Part shown: positions 22,272 to 29,647 of the stretch, piece after piece
Position numbering within the stretch: the first letter of the stretch is position 1
Layout of the letters: every line of letters begins with the position of its first letter
Assembly: GCA_017627975.1 (NCBI GenBank)
Contig: JAGAFT010000066.1
Span: 1-35,694, forward strand
Source of the DNA: Oscillospiraceae bacterium
Lineage (GTDB): Bacteria; Bacillota_A; Clostridia; Oscillospirales; Oscillospiraceae
Direction: 5' to 3'
DNA length: 35,694 nt
Made by a program: the position numbers and the translations under genes
Notes under the pieces: generated by a model
What the model was told of the DNA's origin: nothing
Databases searched by the model: none
The model's input: only the letters and a program-made list of their open reading frames with translations

Positions 22272-22300
22272 ATCATACCACGCTTTTCTCCCTGAGGCAA
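22272..22300 (-). promoter_or_regulatory. Predicted promoter of the binding-protein gene
   Basis: Minus-strand TTGCCT (22295-22300), 17 bases, TATGAT (22272-22277). The leader repeats the word GATACCG twice just downstream of the -10 box, possibly a weak regulatory element. Confidence 0.5.
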
Positions 22301-22383
22301 GCTCTCCTTTCTCTTTCCTTTTTGATTTAATCTTAATTGTTTCTTAAATTTTTACTAAATGAAATTTTTTTGAAAATTAATTG

Positions 22384-22412
22384 TTGCATTTTGTCACCGT
22401 TTGTGCTATCAT
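22384..22412 (+). promoter_or_regulatory. Predicted promoter of the LysM protein gene
   Basis: TTGCAT (22384-22389), 17 bases, TATCAT (22407-22412), with a very AT-rich region upstream (22320-22383) that could act as an UP element. Confidence 0.55.
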
Positions 22413-22422
22413 GCCCATTGAT

Positions 22423-22453
22423 AAGATAGCCGTCGGGCAGAGTATCTTTTTTT
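22423..22453 (+). promoter_or_regulatory. Terminator-like hairpin in the LysM gene leader
   Basis: AAGATA (22423-22428) pairs with TATCTT (22443-22448), with an inner GCC/GGC stem, and a run of seven T residues ends it. It lies between the predicted promoter and the AGGAGG site before the ATG at 22486. It could be an attenuator or a 5-prime stabilising stem. Confidence 0.4.
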
Positions 22454-22485
22454 GTCCTCGGCGATAGTTTCAGGAGGAACAAGTT

Positions 22486-25400
22486 ATGAAGACGAGTCGT
22501 TTCATAAGTCTGTTGCTTTGCGTGGTCATGATCATGTCTCTGTTTACAGGCTTGGCAGGGTCGGCCTCGGCGGATGACGTCATCACGCATGAGGTCCAGT
22601 CCGGCGAGATCCTGATGAAGATCTGCGAAAAGTACGGACTGAATTATTATAACTGCAAAAACGCGATTATGCAGCTCAACGGCTTTACCAATGAAAACCA
22701 GCTGGCGAAGCTGACCGTTGGTCAGAAGCTGAAGCTGCCCGGTTCCAACGCCGTTGCCGGTACGGTTTCGACCACTACGGCGACCGTTACCACCACGACT
22801 GTCGGCGGGACCACCATGACCACCACCAGCTATGGCCTCGGTGGGGTTGTTGGCGGCGGTGCCGCGTTTTATCTCACTCCCTATACGGTCAAGGCCGGCG
22901 ATACGCTGAACAAGATCTGCAACGAACTGGGGAGCAACTATTATTACTATGCTCCGGTGATCCAGGGTATCAACGCGCTGGCCAACCCGAACCAGATCCA
23001 CGCCGGTCAGGTTCTTCTGATCCCGACGGCGTCCGCCGCCGGTGCTGCCAGTGCCGTTGTGGGCCATGTGGTTCAGCCCGGTGAGACCATGTCCTCCATC
23101 GCCAACCAGTACGGCATCAACTATCAGGCCCAGCGTCAGCTCATTAACGGCCTGAACCGCCGCGACAACATGGACAAGATCTATGTCGGCCAGACCGTTC
23201 TGCTTCCCGGCGCCGCGGCCACTGCCGGATCCACCGTTGTCACGACCACGACCGCAGCCACCGCCGCAACAACGGCAGCGGCATCCGCCGCGACCAGCGG
23301 GAACTATCAGATCTCCCTCACGGCGGCGACCAACGGCAGCCCCTATGCGGTGGTGAACAATACCCAGTATGCCACCCGGGCGAATGCTGGCGAGACCGTG
23401 AACATTATTCCCTCCCCGAAGGCCGGCTATGCGGTTCGCGATATCCAGGTTGTCCGCACCGACAGCAAGACGGACATTCCGGTTTCGAACTATTCCTTCA
23501 CAATGCCGAACAGCAGTGTCCAGGTAACCGTGTTCTACTCCCGCGGCTTTGTCATCAACAAGGTGGCCTCCCCCTACGGTACCTTCGACACGATGATCTA
23601 CAGCACCAACGCCAACACCGCTTTCTACGGTGACGAGGTTGTGCTTGCTATCTATCCGAAGAGCGGTTACAACGTCAAGCTTGAAAAAGGCGTCTATTAC
23701 CAGAAGAACGATCTCTCTGTCGAGAAGGTTTACGTTGAGCAGGATCCTGCGGACGGCCTGTACAAGTTCAAGATGCCCAACTACGAGATCCGTCTGACGG
23801 TGGACTTTAAGATCTCCACCTATTATAACCTCTCTTCCAACGTCCAGGGCGCCGGCTGGGTCGAATATTATGTCGACGGTGCAAAAACCAGTGTCGCGAA
23901 GGAAGGCCAGACCGTCACCATGAAGATCGTCCCGGCGGCCGGATGGGAATTCGACAGCGCTGCCTATGAAGGAGTCGGCGGTGGGATTGAAACCCTGCGC
24001 GGATCACTTCCTACAGAAGGAACAAAAGACAACAAGGTCACGAAGGTTGATGCCACAACCTATCGCTTTGTACTGGCCGACCGCGGTATCACCTCCGGAA
24101 AGGTGATCTTCCGGAACCGCAATACCTACGCACTCCGTTCGGATATCAGAGGCGGCAGCGGCACACTTTTGTTCAATATTGTCAATGGTTCTTACGGCAT
24201 CGTCGCCAAGGATGTCAGCAGGGCACAGCCCGGACAGCTTGTTGAGGTCACCTTCCGGCCCGAGAACAAGTTCTTCTACAAGAAAGACGATATCGGCGTC
24301 GGAGCGGCATTTACGAAGAACAACTCCACCCAGGTGTCCTGGGAGCCGGATCCCAATCGGTTCATCTTCACGATGCCTTCGGAGGATGTAACGATCGTCG
24401 CGAAGTTCGTCAACGATGACAGCAAGATCTATTACGATGTGAATGTCGAATATGATGCTTCCCGCGGAATCGCCGTCATAAAAGATGACGCCACCGGTCA
24501 GCCCATTACCAGGGCGCTTGCCGGTCAGGCCATCAGGATTGAAACCTCCGCTTATGACAACTTCCGTGTCACCGGAATCCAGCGTGTCTGGGAAGGCCAC
24601 GAAGAATGGCTAAGCTTTACATGGGACAAGAAGGTTACCGTATCGGGTATGTCCAAGCAGAACAAGACCGAGACCTTCCGGGTTAACTTTGAAGAGGATA
24701 ACGAGTACACCTATGTAGACTGGAACGTCTTCAAGCAGAATAAGAAGGATGGTCCGACGATCGGCTTTGACAAGATTGTCCTTGCCGAGGTACCGGAGGC
24801 GAAAAACGTAAAGGTCGGCACGACCATTCGCTTGTATTCCTATGTCAAGAGAACCGGTTATTCCGTCGGTGAGGTCTGGAAGATCGGCGGCAGCGGCGAT
24901 AAGATGCTCGCCCCGACCGAGGAAGGCGGAAACTGCTACGAATACACCGTAAACAGCGGCGACAAGGGCAAGACCATTCGGTTCCTGGCCGTCCAGCTCG
25001 GATCAGAACCGGTGCACTACGTGATTCCCGAGTTCACCATTGCGGATACCGGCATCATCAATGTCAAGGGTGAAGAACTCTATACTGTCAGCGTTGATGG
25101 CGGCACACCCGTCAAAGTCGGTCCCAAGTACGGCATGGGTGCTGGCATCTCCGTAAGTGACAACGCCATTAAGTCCGCCACCGGTGTCAAGGTCAAGATT
25201 ACCATCCCGAAGACGAAACACGTTTATTCCGGTGCAGGCACCGCCCTGTACTATCAGGTTGACACCCTCAGCATTCGCTTCGGCGACTACGTGCTCGACA
25301 ACTACAAGGTGATGGAAGATCCTTCCGAGACGAACTTTGTGTATGAGTTCTGGTATCAGGCGGATCCGCTGACTGACCTGAACATCATGGTCAACTACAA

Positions 25401-25569
25401 GGAGACCGGCACAAGTGCCGGCGTGGATACGTCGAAGACCGGTTCCGGTGCTGTTAGCGGAACACCCACCATCACAATCGGCGGCAAGACCGTGACCATA
25501 ACGGATGGCACAGGTACCATCACGACAACCGATGGAGTCTCCGTCATCACGATCACCGGTAAAACCTGA
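22486..25569 (+). CDS. Secreted triple-LysM protein with InlB-like beta repeats
   Basis: A 1027-residue protein. A signal peptide (1-30, ending SASA) is followed by three LysM domains, at about 34-84 (HEVQSGEILMKICEKYGLNY), 131-181 (YTVKAGDTLNKICNELG) and 194-243 (HVVQPGETMSSIANQYGINY), which bind peptidoglycan or chitin-like glycan. Thr/Ala-rich linkers separate them. From about 272 onward come several divergent repeats of 80-100 residues, each with a GYAVRDIQ- or GYNVK-like strand and a closing FTMPNSSVQVTV-type strand, resembling the bacterial InlB B/Flg_new repeat. No LPXTG motif or C-terminal membrane helix is seen, so LysM binding is the likely anchor. AGGAGG precedes the ATG. Confidence 0.88.
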   Translation: MKTSRFISLLLCVVMIMSLFTGLAGSASADDVITHEVQSGEILMKICEKYGLNYYNCKNAIMQLNGFTNENQLAKLTVGQKLKLPGSNAVAGTVSTTTATVTTTTVGGTTMTTTSYGLGGVVGGGAAFYLTPYTVKAGDTLNKICNELGSNYYYYAPVIQGINALANPNQIHAGQVLLIPTASAAGAASAVVGHVVQPGETMSSIANQYGINYQAQRQLINGLNRRDNMDKIYVGQTVLLPGAAATAGSTVVTTTTAATAATTAAASAATSGNYQISLTAATNGSPYAVVNNTQYATRANAGETVNIIPSPKAGYAVRDIQVVRTDSKTDIPVSNYSFTMPNSSVQVTVFYSRGFVINKVASPYGTFDTMIYSTNANTAFYGDEVVLAIYPKSGYNVKLEKGVYYQKNDLSVEKVYVEQDPADGLYKFKMPNYEIRLTVDFKISTYYNLSSNVQGAGWVEYYVDGAKTSVAKEGQTVTMKIVPAAGWEFDSAAYEGVGGGIETLRGSLPTEGTKDNKVTKVDATTYRFVLADRGITSGKVIFRNRNTYALRSDIRGGSGTLLFNIVNGSYGIVAKDVSRAQPGQLVEVTFRPENKFFYKKDDIGVGAAFTKNNSTQVSWEPDPNRFIFTMPSEDVTIVAKFVNDDSKIYYDVNVEYDASRGIAVIKDDATGQPITRALAGQAIRIETSAYDNFRVTGIQRVWEGHEEWLSFTWDKKVTVSGMSKQNKTETFRVNFEEDNEYTYVDWNVFKQNKKDGPTIGFDKIVLAEVPEAKNVKVGTTIRLYSYVKRTGYSVGEVWKIGGSGDKMLAPTEEGGNCYEYTVNSGDKGKTIRFLAVQLGSEPVHYVIPEFTIADTGIINVKGEELYTVSVDGGTPVKVGPKYGMGAGISVSDNAIKSATGVKVKITIPKTKHVYSGAGTALYYQVDTLSIRFGDYVLDNYKVMEDPSETNFVYEFWYQADPLTDLNIMVNYKETGTSAGVDTSKTGSGAVSGTPTITIGGKTVTITDGTGTITTTDGVSVITITGKT

Positions 25570-25622
25570 TTGACCATAACGGAAACACATAAGATTCGAG
25601 ACATTTTGAGGAGGAAACGGAT

Positions 25623-27002
25623 ATGAAGAAACTCATTTCCATGGTTTTGATAACGATGATCCTCTGCTCTCTGCTCTCTGTCCCGGCCCTGGCGGAAGAC
25701 GCCCAGGGCCAGGCGGCGGGCGGCGCTGAGACGGCGACCATGTCGGTCACCGGTGGAACGATCAACCCCGACGGGACAGTCTCCTGGGCAGTCGGCGAGA
25801 ACATTCTGACCATCACCATGCCGGACGGCAGCACCTATACCATTACGGTCATCTATGACCCCGAAGCCGCCGCCCCTGCGGCGCTCACCGCGCTGACCGT
25901 CTCCGGCACCGAGATTCCCATGACCGACAATGCCGCGGCCGCGGCCACCCCGAACGCAACGGACACCGTCGCCATCGTGACGGACCCGGCCGATGCAACG
26001 GTCACCATCAACGGCGAAGCGGTTGAAAACGGCGAAGCCGCGTTCACCTGGGCCGAGGGCAGCAATGAGCTGGCCATCGAGGTTTCCAAAGAAGGCTTTG
26101 AGACCACGGCCTATACCCTGACCGTCGAGTACACTCCCGTGAAGGAAGAAGCCGCCCCCGAGGAGACCAACGCCCCCGAGGAGACCGCTGCTCCCGAAGA
26201 GGTTGTAGCCCCTGAGGAACCTGCTGCTCCCGAAGTTGTGGCAGATCCGGAACCCGCGGAAGTCTCCGCTCTTGCAGCTCTGACTGTCGATGGGAAAGAG
26301 ATCGACCTCGACAAATTCGTGAAGGGCGCCTCCGATGAAAAGCAGAGCAGCTACAGCTTCAACGCCGCGGCAGATGCGGAATACTTCCTCACCACCGCAA
26401 CCGGAACCGTCGCTGTCACCGCCGCAGAAGGCTGGACCGTCAGCTCCGTGAAGCTGAACGGCGTAAGCCAGACCGCAGCTGCCGCCGACACCTACTCCCT
26501 GAAGTGGGCAAAGGCCAACGATCTTGAGATCACCCTGAAGGAGAACGGCAGTGAGTTCAAAGCCGTCTACAGTCTGATCCTGACCAACACCCTGGACGAG
26601 GCCGCCGCGGATACTCTGACGGTGAACGGAGCGGATGTCAGCTACTTGACTTCCATTCAGGCTGCACAGGATAATTCCTACAGCCTTCAGGTCGCCGCAG
26701 GCGAAGGCAAATCCGTGGCCGTCACGGTGAACGGTCTTCCTGTTGCTCTGGATGCCAGCGGCATGCTGGTAGTTCCGGCTGTCACGGGTGTCGCCGACAG
26801 CGTCGTCGTCACCGTGTCGAAGGAAGGCTGCCTGGATAAGAGCTACAGCTTCACCGTAAACGCGGTTCAGGTCGCCCCCGCCCAGACAGCAGGCGAGCCG
26901 ACCGCGGATGTCGCCGAGGATGCGGCAGATGACATGGTCGATGCCGAAGCCGGAGTCGAAGAGACGGTTGACAACACGACGTCCCCCGAGATCCCGGTAT
27001 AA
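25623..27002 (+). CDS. Secreted protein with cadherin-like beta-sandwich domains
   Basis: A 459-residue protein with a signal peptide (1-24, ending ALA), a Gly/Ala-rich start and at least three beta-sandwich modules of the cadherin-like (PF12733-like) type, for example LTALTVSGTEIPM near 85, LAALTVDGKEIDL near 217 and DTLTVNGADVSYL near 332, each ending in a YxLTV or YSFTV strand. An acidic Pro/Glu/Ala repeat linker (about 165-210) separates the first from the rest. There is no anchor motif. It starts 53 bases after the LysM gene with GAGGAGG upstream and no promoter between them, so the two are probably co-transcribed and may act together at the surface. Confidence 0.82.
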   Translation: MKKLISMVLITMILCSLLSVPALAEDAQGQAAGGAETATMSVTGGTINPDGTVSWAVGENILTITMPDGSTYTITVIYDPEAAAPAALTALTVSGTEIPMTDNAAAAATPNATDTVAIVTDPADATVTINGEAVENGEAAFTWAEGSNELAIEVSKEGFETTAYTLTVEYTPVKEEAAPEETNAPEETAAPEEVVAPEEPAAPEVVADPEPAEVSALAALTVDGKEIDLDKFVKGASDEKQSSYSFNAAADAEYFLTTATGTVAVTAAEGWTVSSVKLNGVSQTAAAADTYSLKWAKANDLEITLKENGSEFKAVYSLILTNTLDEAAADTLTVNGADVSYLTSIQAAQDNSYSLQVAAGEGKSVAVTVNGLPVALDASGMLVVPAVTGVADSVVVTVSKEGCLDKSYSFTVNAVQVAPAQTAGEPTADVAEDAADDMVDAEAGVEETVDNTTSPEIPV

Positions 27003-27026
27003 CCCGCATAAAACCCAACAAACAGA

Positions 27027-27058
27027 CAGGACCACTCCAAAAGGAGTGGTCCTGTTCA
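27027..27058. terminator. Bidirectional terminator after the surface-protein pair
   Basis: Perfect 12-base stem CAGGACCACTCC (27027-27038), loop AAAA, GGAGTGGTCCTG (27043-27054), then TTCATTTT. It lies between the plus-strand cadherin-like gene and the convergent acyltransferase gene. Confidence 0.85.
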
Positions 27059-27073
27059 TTTTAACCGCCGTTT

Positions 27074-29092
27074 TTACCGCTTCTCTTTGAGAAGACCCAA
27101 AAGCGCTTTTAGCGCGCATGCCAAAGTCAGCTGTAGCAGAATCGTGCCGATCATAAAAACAACATAGTCCGGATCAAAGCGCCTTGCAACAAGGTTTCCG
27201 ATTGCCGAACCCAGCAGCACATGTATGACAATGATATAGACCGTGGCGCTCCCAAGATCACTTAGAACTTTTGCAAGGAGAGGAATATGCCTGCCGATGT
27301 AGGAGGAAAGCTGATAAACAAGCAGCGTCCCCGATATCACACCCAGCACGACAAGGCCGTAGTTTCCGTAATTCCGGATGTCAATTTCCATGCTGCCGGC
27401 ATAAATCATGTATGCCCATACCGGCGACAGGAGGAAGTAAACATAGTTCCTTTTTCTGATCTCTTCCAGTACATTCTTTTCCCGGCCGAGCCTCCCCAAA
27501 TGGTAAAAAACAAGGGAGTAGCATGCGATATCGATGCTCCAGGGCAGCCACCATCCCCGCTTCCCCAGGATCACACCGAGCGCAGATACAAGAACGACCG
27601 CGACCGTGAGCTGCTTTCTGTTTGCCGCAGCCACGGCCAGACAGGAGTATAAAACCCTCGTGACAAAAAGCATCAGGATAAAATAGACCGGACCCACACT
27701 TTCTGCATCGGGGAACAGTTTCTGCGCATACGACATGCCCAGCAGGTATTTTTTGAACCCGTTAGCAAAGTACACCGGATTCCACCTGGAACAATCCAAA
27801 AGGAAGACCCCGGCAACAAAGACCGCGTACGGGACCAGAAAGGTTTTTGTCATTCTTTGAAGCGTCGCGCCAACCGGGCGGCCTTCTTTGTAGAAGTAAC
27901 CGGAGAAGATCACAAAAGCCATCATATGGCAGGAATAAATAATATCCCGTAGGGTCCTGTCGATCGCAAAATGGCCGACCAGCATGGCGCAGATAAAGAT
28001 TCCCTTTGCGATGTCAACGGAAGGATCTCTTTGGCTTTCCGAAAGATTCGCCGGATGTTCCAACGTTTTTTGAGACCGCATGCATGCAGTCCATGTTTTC
28101 AGCCCTTCAATGGCGGCCGCAATCACACAGGCAAAGAGAATGTGGATTCCGATGAATACCCAGACCCGTGGGTTTCCCGCCAGGCCGGCCCTGTCCAAAA
28201 CACGATGAAACCAGCCGTCCATTGTTTCCAGCGCATACAGGTGCACGCACATCACGGTAAGGCTAATCCGCCCGATATAGGACAGCACGATTCCTTTTTT
28301 GTTTCCTTTCGAGATCAGATAGATCAGCAGACAGCCAGACAGACCGACGGGAACGGAAAAGAACAGGTCGTTCAGATTGGCCGACACAAAGCCGATGTTG
28401 CAGTACCCGAAAGCGATTCCCAGCAGCAGGCAGATCTGCGCCGCCAAATAATGATACCACCGCAGCTTGGAAAGAACACCGTGCTTCCTGATCTCATATC
28501 CGATCCAGAGGAAGAAGGACGCCAGCATCCCGGACTGGATGCTGAAGGGAAGCCAGAGGAATCGTGCCGTAAGATAAGCCGAAAGACCAATGCCTGCCGT
28601 GCAGAATCCAAGTGTTCTGTCATCCTTTGTCCAGTTCAGCAAAAACTGAACAATTAGCTGCGCAAAAAACAACGCCGGCAGGAACCAGATCGCCCCGATC
28701 CTTGTGCCAATCGCGACCGGTCCAAAGCTTTTAATCGCCCCAGAAGCGAAAAAGCTTCTGATCAGATCTTTTCCGATGAGATTCGTGATCGTCAGGATTG
28801 AGGCTCCATGATTCAGCACATAGCAGTTGAAAAGATCCGTAACCATAACCGCAGCGCAGGTGTAGAAATATGGAACCATTAAACGGGAAAACTTTGCCGC
28901 CACATAATCGCGCGTAAGTTCTTTCTTCTTCAGATTATAGCCGCTGAGCAGGAAAAACATCACAAGATGAATTCCGTAGACAAACTGAAAACCGATGACA
29001 CCCGCCAGTCCCCCGCTCACATGCCCAAGAATGACCAGCAATATCGCCAGTCCCTTGGCATCATCAATCCATTTTTCTCTATTCTCCGGCAT
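27074..29092 (-). CDS. Tandem two-domain membrane acyltransferase (Acyltransferase_3 twice)
   Basis: A 672-residue polytopic protein made of two successive OafA-like acyltransferase domains. The first opens KWIDDAKGLAILLVILGHV (near residue 10) and has a MFFLLSGYNL helix; the second opens SVDIAKGIFICAMLVGHF (near residue 355) with MAFVIFSGYFY. Each has the His in a GHV/GHF helix and a hydrophobic core of about nine to ten helices. These enzymes usually O-acetylate surface polysaccharides or peptidoglycan, and the usual protein has a single domain of about 350 residues. The ATG at 29090-29092 follows GAGAGGAAAA. An in-frame extension to 29254 has no family similarity and is ignored. It sits beside glycosyltransferase genes. 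Confidence 0.88.
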   Translation of the reverse strand: MPENREKWIDDAKGLAILLVILGHVSGGLAGVIGFQFVYGIHLVMFFLLSGYNLKKKELTRDYVAAKFSRLMVPYFYTCAAVMVTDLFNCYVLNHGASILTITNLIGKDLIRSFFASGAIKSFGPVAIGTRIGAIWFLPALFFAQLIVQFLLNWTKDDRTLGFCTAGIGLSAYLTARFLWLPFSIQSGMLASFFLWIGYEIRKHGVLSKLRWYHYLAAQICLLLGIAFGYCNIGFVSANLNDLFFSVPVGLSGCLLIYLISKGNKKGIVLSYIGRISLTVMCVHLYALETMDGWFHRVLDRAGLAGNPRVWVFIGIHILFACVIAAAIEGLKTWTACMRSQKTLEHPANLSESQRDPSVDIAKGIFICAMLVGHFAIDRTLRDIIYSCHMMAFVIFSGYFYKEGRPVGATLQRMTKTFLVPYAVFVAGVFLLDCSRWNPVYFANGFKKYLLGMSYAQKLFPDAESVGPVYFILMLFVTRVLYSCLAVAAANRKQLTVAVVLVSALGVILGKRGWWLPWSIDIACYSLVFYHLGRLGREKNVLEEIRKRNYVYFLLSPVWAYMIYAGSMEIDIRNYGNYGLVVLGVISGTLLVYQLSSYIGRHIPLLAKVLSDLGSATVYIIVIHVLLGSAIGNLVARRFDPDYVVFMIGTILLQLTLACALKALLGLLKEKR

Positions 29093-29281
29093 GATTTTCC
29101 TCTCTGGTAGCGTTTTTCTACATAATGTGGTCAGCGTCCAGCGAATGGTGTAGTTAAGCCTGTTATCGCGAATCAACGCACATCGTCCCGGACCTTTCTC
29201 GGTAGCCGGGCTATGGCACGACCAATACGAAAAGAGACCGAATTGTGAACGCAATCAAGATCATACCGGAGTGTAGAGGCC

Positions 29282-29601
29282 TCATTGATCTTGCCCCTTC
29301 AGTTCATGCCGAAGGCTGTCAGCTTGCTGCTTCTGCTGTTCATTACATGCTTCCAGGCGGACTCGATCCTTAATCAGTTGATCAAATAATTCTTTTCAAT
29401 TTCGCTATCAAAACATATCTTTCGCCGCTCTTCATCGGAAAACGCTTTATAATTACTTCTGGCCGCTCTGATCATCCGAGCATACTCTCGCTTGATTTCC
29501 TGTTCTTTAAATGGATCTGCACTTATGAACGCTTATTTCATAACCTCTATTGCGCAGCTATAGTATCCGATTACGGTTTTGGCAGACTTTGGACTCGCCA
29601 T
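29282..29601 (-). pseudogene. Decayed gene of unknown function in the 555-base gap
   Basis: Between the acyltransferase (29092) and glycosyltransferase (29648) genes the minus strand holds a broken reading frame. It starts at ATG 29599-29601, meets one in-frame TAA after 22 codons, continues in the same frame (ADPFKEQEIKREYARMIRAA and SDEERRKICFDSEIEK), and then shifts one frame at an AAAAG run, continuing as ELFDQLIKDRVRLEACNEQQ to a TGA at 29282. Restored it would be about 106 residues, charged and helical. I do not recognise the family. A small IR (CAAGATCA with TGATCTTG, about 29264-29297) lies at its 3-prime end. Sequencing error is possible but would require two changes. Confidence 0.55.
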
Positions 29602-29647
29602 AATTGAATTCTCTCTTATTCTCCGTTGCCGTATGTTAATCGAGAGG

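Noticed and set aside
22413..22485. Cyclic-di-GMP riboswitch before the LysM gene
   Set aside because: The leader is about 65 bases and lacks the conserved aptamer core; only a simple hairpin is seen.
25395..27119. A 574-codon open frame on the minus strand across the cadherin-like gene
   Set aside because: Gly- and Val-rich shadow of the plus-strand secreted proteins; no start signal or domain. The plus-strand frame has a signal peptide and AGGAGG.
29093..29254. N-terminal extension of the acyltransferase to 29254
   Set aside because: The extra 54 residues have no membrane or family similarity; a good ribosome binding site lies before ATG 29092.
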